Made by a program: the position numbers and the translations under genes. From Lunularia cruciata (lineage: Eukaryota > Streptophyta > Marchantiopsida > Lunulariales > Lunulariaceae), in assembly GCA_948567375.1 (NCBI GenBank), contig OX419757.1, forward strand, positions 74,407,836-74,471,835: a DNA stretch of 64,000 nucleotides, read 5' to 3'. Shown one piece after another: positions 12,501 to 26,459 of the stretch. Every line of letters starts with the position of its first letter. The stretch's first letter is position 1. Under the pieces are notes generated by a model. That model was not told the DNA's origin, made no database searches, and worked only from the letters and a program-made list of their open reading frames with translations.

Positions 12501-13599
12501 CTTATAGTGGATGATGAGTTGTGGAACCAAATCAACCGATTCTATCCCTTGAGGACTGGATGGATGGATTGAGATCGCTGACGATATAATCTCTGCGCTT
12601 TCGCTGAGGGTACCAAGGTCCACATGAAAGACAGATGTTGAGTTAGACATTGAGTTTACATGTGAAAGAATGTTGGTTCTTTTGTTGTTCAGATTCTGAC
12701 AACGATTCAAGACCCTTGCTTTTGTTGATGGTATTGGAAGAGGCCGGTAAGCAAGCTTAGTGTATCGTTTGACCATGATGAAGTCCATGGTAGCTCAAAA
12801 AGTAGGGAACACACGATATTTATGAAGATGTCCAGAGCATGAATTTCGGCACCCAAACCTCGACAAGGCCGCCAAATCATTTAGGAAAGACGCATGACTA
12901 AGTATCTGAAGTTAATCATTAAGTTGAATCTGAGGCCACTTATATTAGACAACATAAATTTCATAAGGGTCAGTGCGATGTCCGTGTCTTCTGCTCGTCC
13001 AGAAAGCCGGACGTCCCGAACTAAGATTGGAACATGGCTACGACATGCACCATTTGAATATAACTTTGTGGCTAAGTGTCAAAATCTAATCTGAGGAAGG
13101 GAGCACATAGAAGTACTGTTCCTGGTCAGAGACTTCTTCCATTAGACAAAGGACTTTCTTTATGCTGACAATTTGATGTACGATACTGCTTACAGTGGTG
13201 CTTTTGACGTTTACACACCAAATTCCTGTTATCAAGCGCAGAGCGGTTTCGATTTTGTACTTCTCACGTAACCCCGGTTTCTTGCATCGTAAACCTGGAG
13301 TTTGTGGCATGGTTCCATTAACACTCAAGGCATACGATCGTTGAATAAGTCTCGATCAGGACATGCTCACGCACTTGTCGTCTCTCCTTGTCTATACATC
13401 TCATGATCCTGGTCTGGAAAACATATCAGATTTGACGCAAGATCATTCAAAGCTTAGCGTGAAGGACAGCGTGGGTCGCAGATTGAGTATAAGCTACGAG
13501 TTTACTGTAGTCTAGAGTATCTCATGGGGATTGAATTAGTCCTCACCAAAATACTGCAAGGTGAAAGAATCATTGATGAAGAAGCACAATGTGCTAGCT
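9586..13599. other. Intergenic DNA, nothing recognised
   Basis: Only short open frames (about 60-110 codons) on both strands, none with a recognisable motif. No RNA gene or repeat was identified. The composition is intermediate between the gene regions and the AT-rich block that follows. Confidence 0.3.
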
Positions 13600-13800
13600 T
13601 CATCCATCCCTTACGTTTTCGAGAAGGAACCGCAACATTCTGTAGAATAACAAAAAGGATGGAAAGACTCTATCAAACCGAATAAGGATAAATCCGAACA
13701 AGATAAAAACTAAGAGGTAAAAAATGGAGCTAAATCCCGATAGCACCGAATGAGAAATCTGTCCTACTGCACCCTGGCTTTCGGGATAAAACAAAGACAT
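13600..13800 (-). repeat. Dispersed repeat family R1, copy 2 (reverse orientation)
   Basis: On the - strand the blocks 'ggacagatttctcatt' and 'gggatttagctccatttttt' followed by 'acctc' match the order and spacing in copy 1 at 1552-1771. On + it reads 'agaataacaaaaaggatgg' ... 'gagaaatctgtcctac', which is also close to the copy at 45545-45690. Noncoding. Confidence 0.5.
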
Positions 13801-14334
13801 TAGAAGCGGCTAAGACAAAGACGTTGGGAGGGGTGAAGTTATAGGTTTCCCAAGGAACAAGCGCACTGGATTTAGACTAAATCTAATCACGAAAACCTCA
13901 TTTGTAGCTTACACTATTTCAAAGGTGTAAACGAACTCAATCTGATAAGATCTTGATGTTTCGGTGATAATGCGCTCGTACATCACCGAATACAGTGGTG
14001 ACAGTTCAGCTGATTCTCGCCGATGGAACTTTCTACCAGCACTTTGACCACCGCCATGGATGAAGTCCTAAAGGGATCAATAAACAAGCTGTTCCACCAT
14101 GAACTTTGATGCTCTACTGTAGCAAGCGCAGATGACACAAAATCTGTAACTGACCTGGTCTCCTCATTCATACGTTTGTGATTGTCCTTCTCCTCCTGCA
14201 TGTTCAATGGCACCAGTTGCAAGCCTACACAAATTTACACCACGGCACCATCTCATATATTTGGATTTCCGAACCAAATCTGAAGCAGCAGGGAGTAATG
14301 ACAAATTTGTTTGACGATCCCGATGACGAGATGG

Positions 14335-14368
14335 CTCAAGTCACTCCTTAGCTCAAGTCACTCCTTAG
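14335..14368 (+). repeat. Perfect 17-bp tandem repeat, 2 units
   Basis: The unit CTCAAGTCACTCCTTAG occurs twice back to back (14335-14351 and 14352-14368) and is followed by a partial CTC. Local duplication with no recognised function. Confidence 0.9.
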
Positions 14369-15551
14369 CTCTTCTTACAAAATTAGCAGACTGAAGATTC
14401 CATCTAGTTTGTATTGTATGATAACAGAACCAGCTGCAAATGTAGTTCCAAGAGAAACCCAGAAGAAGTTGATTGTACCCAATTGAGCCCATAGTCTTTG
14501 CTGTTTCGTGAGTTGAGAAAGTTTAGTCATTTGAGAATTTAATTGAAGAAGCAGTTGTTCAGGCCTTTGGAATACCAGTGGTAGGTCCTGTACTTAGTCT
14601 ATGAAGTCAAATGTTTATTCTCACTACCATAATCCAAATCAGAACTGTCCAAGGATGTTGACAATTAGAGTTGATGTAATATTTCAGGGATGGGAGGAAG
14701 TGGTACAGTAAGTGATCAAGTAACTACTACCAATAATCCATCCAGAAACCAATAAAACTATCGTACAGTGTACTTTCTGATTCTTACATCTTGGCTATTT
14801 TTTTTGTCAAGTTCCTTTTGTATCATGTCAAGTTTCTTTTTTATCATACAGTCCAGATGCATAAACCAACATACGCTAATCATATTTTCTCTAACATCAG
14901 AAAGGGCGACCCAATTGACTTATTATACATATATATCATTGTCCAGGAAATAAATATCACCTAAGTGTACCTTTTGGGCTCAAAGTTATCCTAGTGACAT
15001 TACTACAAAACAATAAGCTAAAGATGTTGTATCTCAGTATATATAAATAAAAAATGTGTTCCTACAACATGTGAATGGAAGTAAAGCAATACTCGATTGA
15101 AGTTGGTCGTGCATTAAGTATTAACGGACGCACAAGAAATTGAGAATTTTAGTTTAATGTCGAATTTGCATTATATATTTAATCGCGTACTTTTATCCCC
15201 TCTTTGTATCTTTGATAATCTTTGCTTTAAATTTTAGTTGTACTTAAAAAAGAAAATTTTGAAAAGACCTATATCCAGAACTCAAAAGATTAAAAATAAT
15301 TAGAATTGTACATTTATGTCTATAAAATATAAGATCCCTAAATGTAATCACTAGAGGTATAAACATTCAATTTTACCTAGTCGGGATCAACGCGATAATA
15401 TGATTAAAAGGATTAATAATTAACTAAATAAACTTATAAAAATAGATAAACTGTAATATATAGAGTCCAAGAGTTATGAAAATTCACAATGTTGCCCTTG
15501 GAGAGAAATGTGAATGCCTGCCGTCAATGAAGGGTACCGTCAACCAGACAA

Positions 15552-15637
15552 CTACGGCAGTCGGCGACCCGCTCTGTAGAGCGGGTCGCCGACTACCGTA
15601 GAATCACAGAGCGGGTCGTCGACTACCGTAGAATCAC
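15552..15637. repeat. 24-bp near-perfect hairpin plus 30-bp tandem repeat
   Basis: Left arm 15552-15575 and right arm 15578-15601 are reverse complements with one mismatch in 24 and only 2 bases between them (core GGCGACCCGCTCT/AGAGCGGGTCGCC). The right arm starts a 30-bp unit that repeats immediately (15578-15607 and 15608-15637, one difference), then a shortened GGGCGGGT. The element is GC- and CpG-rich inside strongly AT-rich DNA. No coding frame runs through it. It could be a foldback transposon end, a protein-binding palindrome or a hairpin RNA. Confidence 0.85.
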
Positions 15638-16089
15638 GGGCGGGTGAGCTGGAACGTTGACCAGGAGATATGGAAAAGCATTCCTTGTCACTTGGTAAAA
15701 CATAGGAGTATTTAAGATATCCCAAAATGGATTCTTGCGAAATAGACATCTATAGGTCCACAATGTAATATATCTTACAAGTAACTGCTCTTGGAATTTT
15801 TCTCTAATTTTATTTGGAGATATTTAGGATGTTATGTTTTCTCAGTTTTAATCTTTGAAATAGTGGAGCTGTTATATGTTTAGAAATTCGCGTTCTCATA
15901 AGGACATCCCCTAGAATTTAGAACTTAGTGGATATCGTGAGAACAAGATAATATTCTCCCAAGAAATACAAGTGAACAAGATAATGTGCACTTGTATGCT
16001 CAAGAGAAAAGACTTTAGCAATTTTGAAGTTATTGATAATTGTAATTCTCCGGATGTGTTTCCCACCAGTGTTCCTCCCTGATCTTTTT

Positions 16090-16310
16090 TATCATAGTCT
16101 ATTAGAATTTTATTTTTTTTAGGTAAAGTGCTTGAATTCATTGACGTCTTCTAGTGAACTTATAATTAAAATTGCAATGGGAGTTGCACTCACTGCCTTA
16201 GGCTGGAGTTTGCACTCCCTCCATGGCTCATAATCTATTGAAATTTTTGTTCTATTGGTAAAGTGTTTGAATTTATTTAGTCTTCGAGTGAAATTATAAC
16301 TAAAATTGAT
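16090..16310 (+). repeat. Diverged tandem duplication, period about 136 bp
   Basis: 16090-16176 and 16227-16310 share 'tcataRtctattRgaa', 'ggtaaagtgYttgaatt' and 'gaaYttataaYtaaaattg' in the same order. The spacer holds short inverted bits around GGAGTTTGCACTCC. AT-rich and noncoding. Confidence 0.55.
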
Positions 16311-17109
16311 ATTTAAAATTCCAAAGTTGCATTTTATGGTTCCACTTTAGTTAAACTTAAAAGAACATGACCTCAAAAATCCTAAGTAATGACTTTTGAG
16401 CAAGTTGTAATTAACTTTTTGATTTGATATCGGGAGTAGGTTATGCATGACGCAAGGGGGTAAACATATTAGCCAATATAATATACATGTAAAGAAAGTT
16501 TTATATTAATTAGCAAATTACAAGCACATGAAAAATGAAAGACTAGGATTCCAAGTTTAGCAAATCAAAGTTGAAATGGGATACTATTATGTAACCTACA
16601 AGCACATCAAGAAATAGAATTCAAAGTTTCGCAAAGCAAACCACTAGGAATGAGCAATCTCTAAGGTGAATATGTAGAGTTATGAGCTAATCTGTGATTG
16701 GCAAGTGCATGAATTGATTGATAATTTTATGAATCTAACTTTTACATTGTGGATTGAATACTGATTGAGTCTATATTTTAAGAGTTTACTTATCACAAAA
16801 ATTTTACTTTTGATATTAATGCTTGGAATAGAAAAAGAGCTTATGAGAAATAATAGCTACATATACAATAGGATGGACATAATTTATCAAAATGTTTATT
16901 TAAGAATTTGGGATGATGTTTTAAACGGTAGAGTAATTTTATTGCAATTTCACCTTCTTGAATCCCCATTTTTATATAAATGTCACATCCAATTATTCAT
17001 GATCTCAATATTGCATAGTACACAACAAGCATATATTAGTAAATCTCACTTACTTTACTTGGTCAAACTGCAAGCTCTCCGAATCTTATGCTTGTAATCT
17101 AACTTGATC

Positions 17110-17375
17110 CAATTACTTGCACCAACATGAGTAAGTCAATTGATATAGAATATAATTGGTACATACTTTAAAATTCTCAAATGATGGTTCATTCATCAAA
17201 TTACTAAATTCCCAATGTAGGCCAGTTGAATCTAGGCTTGTCCTTTATCTAATTACCTTTCCTCGTATGAGTAAGTCAATAAACATTCAGATACTTGTAT
17301 AATAGTTTGCTTATTGAATGAGTAAATTTTCCATGTAGTCCAATTGGATCTAGCTTTGTTTCTAAATTATGACTT
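17110..17375 (+). repeat. Diverged tandem duplication, period about 135 bp
   Basis: Two copies (about 17110-17243 and 17248-17375) share 'atgagtaagtcaat', then 'aatgtaggccagttgaatct' (copy 2: 'catgtagtccaattggatct'), then a 'tagctttg'-like end. Between here and 19276 the DNA is AT-rich with no recognised gene. A weaker duplication (gaagacttgaaagtgaagtcc / gaaagacttgcaagtaaagtcc) lies at about 17968-18090. Confidence 0.5.
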
Positions 17376-19276
17376 ATAATCATCAACTAATTCTAGCTTA
17401 TATCTACCTATGATTTCTACTTTACATGAAATGGATCATGGATAATTTCCATAGAACCATAACGTAATCTAGATCTATGTACAATGTCAAGGTTTAAAAA
17501 TATTATCCTTTAGAACTTTCTTATATCCTAGGTTGGTGGATAGCCACCAATGCACTGAAATGCTAACCCTAAAACTACCTTGTCTTTCTATATCAAATCC
17601 TACTAAGTAGAAAGCTTTGGTTTAAACCCAAAATTTGAAAAACTGTCACTAAATATCAATTTTGGAATCCTAGGATCATACTTCTAGTCTTACAACATTA
17701 AAACTCAAGTTTTTAGTTCTTCTACTTATTACTTATGGTTGACCTTTATCCTATTGAATAAATTCTTTCAATTTCTTTCTAGTGATAAAATAAACTCTAA
17801 ATTTAGAGACCCAATGCTTTGACTTTGACTCCAAAACTGCACAAAATTTTAAATTTTTTTCAGACATATAACTTAATCCAAATTTTGAGGTATGAGGTAT
17901 TAATAGCTTCAACTAGTCATTACTAAAGTTAGATATTTCCTTTTGTTGAGTATATTGACTAAAGAGAAGACTTGAAAGTGAAGTCCTTGACTAGTAAAAT
18001 GTTGTTGACAAGTTTAAGCTCTCTTGTAGTTTGGATTATTTACTAGAAGGAAAGACTTGCAAGTAAAGTCCTTAATTAATGAAGTAGTTGGTAAAAACTT
18101 ATTGGTGAATTCTTTTTAATATTAGCTGATTAAGATTTTTGGGTAAAGTCTTTGAATGATGTATTTAGTGAGTTCTATTTGTCTTATATACCACATCACC
18201 AATGCATGAGGGATAAAATTGGTCTTTGCCATTATATTTAGTATAAAAAGAAGTATGAGTGTTCATTAGGGAGATCTCATATTTGGAGTTTATTCTATAA
18301 ATATTGATGTGTGAAAAACTAGTATTAAGACTCAATTTGAGTGCCAACTTACATAATTCTATCCATACTCTACATTCATACCTATGCATTTGTAACCACT
18401 TTCATTATATACAATTAGAACTACAATGTTAGTGAACTACTTATATTACTTAATTTATAATTGTAAAAAAAAGAAGAAGCAAGAGTAACTTATAAGTTAT
18501 ATCAGAATTTAAGAAAGAAAAAATTAAGCTTATTCATAACTATTTAGGAACTGCTTACAGAAACTAATTTGGGATGTGTATGGAGGAAACATGAGATATA
18601 AATTTGTGATAGTTTAAAATAAAAGAGATTTCTATATCAAAAGATAAATTGTTTATATCAAAATTTATGACAGCCACTTGAATTACCATCTTAGAGCTAG
18701 TCTATAATATTTAAGAAAAGGTATAACAAAATTTTCAAACAATTTTAGAAGCCTTTCTTAAGTATATTGTGATTGCTCATTGCAATTAACAACAACCAAG
18801 AACTAATTATTTGAAAATAAATAAATTACAAAATTATTATATTTTATTGAAGAAACTGATATTTTATCAAAGAATAGAAATTTTATCCTTTTAGAACATC
18901 AGCCTTTATATATCAAGATAATATCTTTGGTTCTCAACAAGAAAAGCTAAGATTTAATAGTTAGCTTAGCTACAAAGCTAGCCAATTTGTTTAGTAGAAA
19001 ATAATATTCAATATAGCAACTAAATAAGAGGAGTGTGCATATTATTTAGAATTATTCTACCAAATTATAATATTTGTTTTGGATTTTGATGAAGGCTAGT
19101 GTTCTTGAGAAAAAAAAATACTCCCTAAAATATTAAAACATAAAAATTTCTGGACAACCAACATGATTCAAATAATAAAGATTAAAAAATGATAGACAAA
19201 AAAGTTCCTCAAGAAATGAAAGAAAACTAAAAATTTTGCAACAATCAAGAAATATTTGAGTGTATTGGTTTTGTTC

Positions 19277-19795
19277 CTAGTTGTTATGAGCGTTTGTTTC
19301 ATAAGAATTGATCTTAATATAATAAGCTCTTTGTAATGAGCAAACTTGGTTACTAATATATGTCCTCTGTGTGGTACTTCTACAATAATAATTTAGTATA
19401 ATCTTGGTATATAAATTATTAGAGCCTTTTAACAAATACTCTAGTAAGTACTTAATAAGTTTCATACAGTAATATTTAGAAGGTTTATGAGAACCTTACT
19501 AATCTAAGGTCCCTAAGAACCTTCCTTGAGATTGAGTAGGCTAGTTAGGTACTTGGGGTAGCTTCTTAGGTTGAGTAACTTAGCTAAGAAGTGACTTGGT
19601 TAGGAAGTTAAGAACTAACTTTTTTAGAGAGTAATCTTGTACCCACCTCAAGTATCTATAACAAAGCTTTGGCTAATCTTTAGTATTTAAAGTTTGCTCC
19701 ATTCAGTTGTCTGTCCATCTCTGCTCTTTTATACTCACTCCTTGTTTCCTTTTTCTCTTGGATCCTAGTCATCTCAAGTGGTACTAGAGCAAGAG
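19277..19795 (+). mobile_element. LTR remnant with initiator-Met-like primer binding site
   Basis: At 19779-19790 the sequence TGGTACTAGAGC resembles the initiator-tRNA-Met primer binding site of plant LTR retrotransposons (TGGTATCAGAGC), with two differences. Upstream, 19460-19770 has the blocks 'ggctagttaggtacttgg', 'cttgtaccca' and 'cctcaagtat' and ends 'ctcttggatcctagtcatct'. These recur reverse-complemented at 41736-42060, again next to a primer-site-like sequence. The segment is therefore read as the 3' part of an old LTR. The internal region after 19795 is too decayed for a polyprotein to be followed. Confidence 0.5.
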
Positions 19796-21099
19796 GATGG
19801 ATTGAGTCTATAATTCTCTTGAACAATTACTTCCTTATAACTTAAAAACATTTCATTCATGTGATGCATATGGACCATTTTCATCCATTTATAATATCTT
19901 GTTTGGTCAAACTTTCTTAGATATTATCCTTATGTCAAATGATTCTTTAGTGCTTCTTGTTCTCACTTATAATCAACCGTGGACATGAGCTAATTATATT
20001 TTTACTATGAAATTGGAAAAATACTTTGGATAATGGTGAAAATGGAAAATATAATGAATAACCATAAATTGAGCATCTTACTTAAGCATTGGAGACCATT
20101 CTTAGCCATAATAAGTAGAACAAGTAACATTTAGAGGAGAAGTAAGTTATATATTTTTCCAAGCCAAAATCCATTTAATGAACAGATAATTGTAAGTAAA
20201 GTGGGACCGTTCTACTTGACATGAGTAATTATGTTTTACGCACCAACATACTAGATGATAATAACAAATTTTCTTTGCTCTAGCCAACTAAAAGGCATTA
20301 TACAATCTTAGTAGATGTGCAACATGGAGCAAGTACAATGTGATTTTGTGGCCCCAATTGATTCTTAATAAGAGTTTAATAAGAACTTCATATCCAAGTT
20401 GCAACTCATCAACATAGAAAGAGTAACATAAGATTATCTTATAAAGTTAAACTAGTTGGTTTAGTAAAAAGTTATATGATTTTATACAAATTTCAAATAT
20501 TTATGAAAGAGAAGCATCCAATCATCTCATACATGGATTGAATCCATGCATAAAGTTGGAGATGCATAAAGATGGAGATAATCATAAGGGGACAAGTTGA
20601 TTAAAAGAAGCTAGGTAGAAGCTCAAAGGATTTGACTCCCTAGTATCTTCAACACTTGTGCATCTATAATATCTATAAGTCATGTAAGCCCATATCATAT
20701 CATATCTCTAAGCCCTTGTGAGTCATGTAGAGGCTCCAACATAAATTGCTTATTAATTTTGATAATGAATGACATCTTTGAAGTAAAAGATGCTTCTATT
20801 ATCTACCTTACATATTACATGTTGTATTTTGGATTGTCCAAATAGCATTAGACAAATGAAACTACTTATACAAGCTTAATACATGGAAGAGCCTTTTGAT
20901 CACAAAACAATATATTCTTAATTAGATAATTCAAGTACCTTGTTGGGAGCACATTCAATTCTAAAATTATTTAGAGCTAAATATGCATGAATTTTTAAAT
21001 TCACATTCTATGATGCATGTCAAGACACACTTCATGATGAGCATCAATTTTTTGTTGCTTTTCATTGGTTTTTTATAATGTAAATAGTCCAAACCAGAC

Positions 21100-24000
21100 C
21101 TGCAACTATGGATTCATAAGAGGTCATATTTCTACGACACAAAGATTCAAGATACCTAAACAAAATAGACTCTCTATGGCCACTGGACAAAAATAAGACC
21201 AGACTCATTTTTTGGCCAGACCTTTTTTTTCATTCTATCAAACTTTACAACAAGGATTCCCCAATGAAATGAGCCACCACACTATAAGGAAATCCCTACT
21301 TCACAAGTTTCTATGGAATGATTGGAGCCACAATGACTTTTTGACAAATACAAACTCCGCCAATTTCTGCCACCATTTTAGGAACACACAAAAAGACGCA
21401 TTCACCGCCAAAGAACCATTGGCAATTGTCCACACCTGGTCTCTTGTGTGACATGGATGATCCAACCCTTCACCAACTACCACACCGGAAGAAGGACAGA
21501 CCCCACCTCACCCCACCAATGCACAAGGTGAATCTTTTTGCAATTTTCAATAACACTTTTCACTTTTCACCTTTTTTTCTCCTTTCTTGCATTTCCCTCT
21601 CTTTGTGACTGCCATCTCTTATGACATTGCATAGACAATTCCCATAGTAGACTATCAAATTTGTTAAACACTACTGGGAGCTTGTGATGGAGGACTAGCA
21701 AACAAAGTGGGAATGGCACTATCATGCAAACTTGAATATTCAATCATGATGGAAAAATTTCTTGAAGGAGTGATTAAACTAAAGAGAGTTGAGGCAATGG
21801 AAATCTTGAGTAAACCTCTTGAGATTTTTGAGTGGGGGTTATATTATCAAATAAACTACATCAAGAAATAAAAGATGCATTTCTTGTTGTGGGATTGGGG
21901 TCTCACAGATCTGATCATGCTGTAGGAATTTGTAATGCAAATAATCTAAGTAGAATCTTTTCCAAGGTTGCTCCATGATGTGGATAGAGGACCACAAGCA
22001 GTAGGTTTTGGGGGCAAATTGCTCCCTATTTGGGAATTTCATATCAATACCCCATACAATAGACCCAACAAATGACTTAAGTAGAGAATCAATGATTCAT
22101 TTATCAGGAGGAAATCAACAAATGGGTATAAGATTGAAGAACCCGGTTTGCCACACAATCCCCAAAACAATAATGTAGTTATCTTGTTTAAAACAAACAA
22201 ACTATGTGAATCAAAACTAAGTTGTCTTCTTCCAACTAGTACACACGCATTTGCCAATTAGTTGGGTAAGGATGCTTTGTGAGTAAGTCATCAACCTTTG
22301 GGAAGACATGACGTAAGGTTTTGCCATTATCATGGCCTCCTTTATAATCCATTTCTACATCAGTATGAACTTGCTAATGAACAAGGAGAAGGAGAAGTTT
22401 CTGTTCCACCTGCATCATCTAGCTTGCTTTAGTAGGGACCCCCACTTGCTGAAGGAGGTCACCAAGTACCACAAAGCAAACAAAGAATATGCTTGGACCA
22501 GGAAATTTGTGTGAGTGGTGGAGACATATAACTCCATTACAATTTGACAAAAGGCTCTATTAGCTTGAGCAAATATTCAAGCCTCCAAGAAACAAAAATG
22601 ACACTATGAGTTGGAATCTTTATCAAAAGATAGCAAGAGCAAACCTGCATTGTTCAAGTCAACTCAAGAGGGATGTCAATCATCAAGGAAAGGGCTGGCT
22701 GTCAAAAAAAGTTGTGGGTGCTGCTTGGAGTACAAAGTCAGGGAGTGAAGAATCCTTCACATGAATTTTGTCTCCCATAGTGGACAAAAATGAAGAATGC
22801 TCAAATGACAAAGCACAATCATCACCCTCACTTAAAGAAAATGAATTACCTCCAATAGGGAAGGAGAAATTGCCAACTTTGGAACCCATGTCTCAATAAA
22901 ACAAGGTGTTAGAACAAGACTAGCAAATTCATCATAAGATGACCAAAGAGTTGAGTGGAGAAAGAGAAATGCTAGCAACAAATGATCGGGGCTTCTCACC
23001 ACTATTGGTCATATGACCATGCAACTACTACGTTAGGTGGAATGCATGGTTAACAAAACCTCCTATCAAAAAAAGGCAAAAGACTTGCACACTCAAATCC
23101 ACATGATGGAGAGGACGTCATACTTGAATGAGAAACTCAAATAATTGCATACAAAGCTCTAAAGCCACACCAATGTCAACTTCAAGGAGACCTTGTCCAA
23201 CTTTAAATGAATCATGGAGAGTTATCAAAAAGTGCTCACTGACCTTGTTTGCATCTACCAAGGAGTTGAGAGTTTGACCCAAGTCCCACTTGCCCCTCCT
23301 ACTAGAGAATAATGATTGGATCCTCATTTAACAAAGATGGTTGTGACCATTTTGTTCACCTAATGAGAAGACTTTGTTTCATATATGCCGACAATAACTT
23401 GTTTTTGTAGTCTTAAGAAATTTGTAGATGTACATAATGTGTAAATAGGTAACTAGGCCCGACTTGTGTATAGTACAAGCCTATTTGAGGTAGACAACCG
23501 TAGATTGAGTTGATTACATCCGCAGCTACCTACCATTAGGTTTAGGGTTAGGATAAGATAAGATAAGATTAAGATTAGGCAGTTTAGATGTACTTAGGAA
23601 ATTTCCATGCATTAAAGCTATTGGATCTTTCCATGACCAAGTAGGAAATATATAAAATTCTTAGGCCTGATTTCACTAGGTCCATTTGTAGCATTCTTCT
23701 TTTGCAAGTAAAACATGAAGTTTATACCATCAAGACTCATGAGTTGGTATATGTGTATTAGTCTGCACTCTAAATGAATGATTGTATGCTTAACTTGTTT
23801 AGGAGTGACAAATCTTGAGGATGAACCTCAGCACAAGAGTGAAATGGCATATTTTGTGCAAGATAGAGAGTTGCTCTCTAGGAGTTTGGCCAAAGTCAAG
23901 AATGGTATGGGAATAAGCTTGCACTACCTTGGCGTCTTGTCTAGTAGCACTCCAAGATAGGATTTAGTAGCACAAATTGTTACTGATTCTTGTGACCTTG

Positions 24001-24440
24001 TGCCTTTCAGGAAGGATACAATATGCTGTCACGGTTATAGTCTTCAAAAGGTTGTAAAGTTTGGGACTATTTCCACCTGGTTTAGCTTGCAAAGTGGTCA
24101 ATCTTCCTTTTTGTAGAATTGTAGGAGAATGCCTTTTGTGCAACTTGTGGTAGGGTTGTTGTACAAATCTTGGATTCTATGAATCTCAATTTTTCAACTT
24201 TCAGCTCAAATGCGTAATTGGTGAGAAAAATGGCTCCAAAACAAAGTGACCTTTGTTTTGAATGAATCCACCTGACCTCAAGAATCCTCTAGATTTTATA
24301 CTTTAACATAGAGGAGAATAGATTGCATAACATTTTGTAGTGTCACTTGTTTGGATGACATGACTCTTTTGGGAATGATGCTGCCCAAGAGACTAAATAA
24401 AACATAATAGGTTGTCTTCATACCCAACTTTTAGCCAAAT
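21100..24440 (+). mobile_element. Large unrecognised repeat family U1, copy A
   Basis: Homologous, in opposite orientation, to 34600-39200. Shared blocks in order: a leader around 21290-21600; a broken frame containing FIIHFYISMNLLMNKEKEKF and HHLACFSRDPHLLKE (22340-22460); a Ser-rich middle (about 22740-22890); a helical tail ending QVPLAPPTRE and stop (TAA 23310-23312); then a noncoding 3' part with 'aggtagacaaccgtagattg' and 'gggaatgatgctgcccaag' (about 24376). Many stops and frameshifts, so this copy is dead. I do not recognise the protein. A gag-like product of a non-autonomous LTR element is one possibility. Confidence 0.55.
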
Positions 24441-26459
24441 CCTACTCGTATCCTCAAGGGAATAACTTGTTCTTATCAATTATATTGTAATAAGTCAACA
24501 TTGAGTCACCACGATGAAAAATCATCTTTGTAAGATATTGGTAAATTGTGGTAGTTTAAAGATTGTATATCAATGTTTTTTAAGGAGATATTTTAACTTT
24601 TCTTTTGTACCTTTGAAGAGAAATTTCTTTATAATAGCCAATGGAAAGTGGACTTACCATAAAATTCTTATTTGATGCTTTAAAGAATGTATAAAGTTAA
24701 TGATATGCACATTTGCTTATGATATAATTCTAGAACTACCTTTCCTTGAACATTATTCTTGCTCAAGTTGATTGTAAAAGCATAAGTATAATAGTATTTT
24801 ACCATAATAATTTAGTAAAATTTAAATATAAAAATTACAAGAAACTTCCAGAAGATCCCTAAGGAGTTTTGCAAATGAATATTTAAAATGCACCTAGAAC
24901 CGTCCTACGGTAGGCTAGTGAGATAGTTAGAGAAGTATGTACTTTTCTTTTTCTTAAGTAATTAGCAAGGGCTTATGAGCCTTTTACTCACTTTGAACTT
25001 TCTTTTGGCAAATGCAGAATGCATATCAACAGATAATTTGGTGAAATCTGAAAACCCTTGTAAACTTTGTGTGTTTTCTTGAATGGTCTTCTGGTTTCTT
25101 TTTGATCTAGAGTTCTATATAATTTTGTAGTTGGTAGGGAAATGCTATCTTGGAAAAATAATACTATGAGGACATCTTGCTCATATATAAGGGAATTTAC
25201 TCTATGTTGTCTCTTCCTCCTTGAGGTTTCTATGTAGAAAATTACTTGGTTTATGCAATATTTTATAGAATCTGTTTTACTATTAATATTTGCAGAATCT
25301 TGACATTTATATTGGACAAAAGAGGGATTCTTTGATACTCTGTGCATTTATGCAAGAGTGAATTATTTGAACCATAAAGATTCAAAGATGTGAGTACATT
25401 ATTGACAAAGCTCTCTTTATATGATAGATGTAACATTATTATTATTTTAATATTATTTACATAAATTTTCTATATTTTTTTTTGTAAATTAGTATCAAAA
25501 TAAAACATATGTAGTTTGAATGGTAACATTAATACTTGAGTATTCTTGTATACATACACTCGTCATGGATAAAATTTAAACTTAAGGAGGATTATATTAT
25601 ACTTTATCCAACCTTCAAGATAAGGCTAAAGTTGTATATATGAGGATAAGTTGTGGCCTTATATTGAAGGTTATTTTAAGATAATTAGTCTTTTTTAAGA
25701 ACAATTTAATGCTAGAAAAATTTCCCTTTGAAAGAGATATTGAAACTCATGCAATATGTTTCATATAAATGTTTGCCTTAGTCCTTGAGATTTTTGTAGG
25801 CATATGAATGATGTTCATAGTTTAGAACCTTATGAAATAACAAAATATGTTCTTATGTTTGGTTTCCTTGGTTATAAATTAGAGTGGAAGGATAATGATT
25901 AAATGAATGCTTTCAAGTTGGATTATAAGTTAAAGAACATCATATTGAAGAGTGATTGGATAATTTGATATATTGGAATGTGTTTCTTCAATTCTATAAA
26001 GATTTGGTTTTATGAAATATTTTTTATAGGTCTAATAAATAATAAATATATTTATTATTTATTGAATTATGTTAAATTTTTAGCTCTTAAAATATGTTGA
26101 ATCTAAATATGGACATTAAGCTATTATGTCTATAAATATTTGACACTTCAAGTGAGAAATGTTTATAAACATAGCACCAAAATTCTATTTTGGACTCTTG
26201 ATGAAAATGATTTGGAACTTCTACAATTAAGAAATAGTAAATAGGTTGATCACTATTATTAACATGATGTAAAATCAACTATTAAGTCTGAATATAGAAA
26301 TTTAACCATAAGTGACAACAAAGGCACTCAAGACTCATTCAACAAAAGTATAGTATTTGTGATGTGTTGATGTACTAATATTATATTTGGTAAGAATGGA
26401 TCGTTACATTGAGGATACATGATGGAAATGACTAGAAAAAAGAAAAAAGTGTCACTATG
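24441..26459. other. AT-rich DNA, no gene recognised
   Basis: Very AT-rich with only short chance frames. The stretch near 24840-24960 ('agaaacttccagaagatccctaag', 'taggctagtgagatagtt') faintly resembles the LTR remnant at 19460-19560 and could be another LTR piece, but I could not establish borders. Confidence 0.25.

Noticed and set aside
23536-23553. Interstitial telomere repeat (TTTAGGGTTAGG)
   Set aside because: Only one full TTTAGGG unit. The same place in U1 copy B (about 35577) has the homologous 'ctaattctaaacctaa', so it is element sequence.
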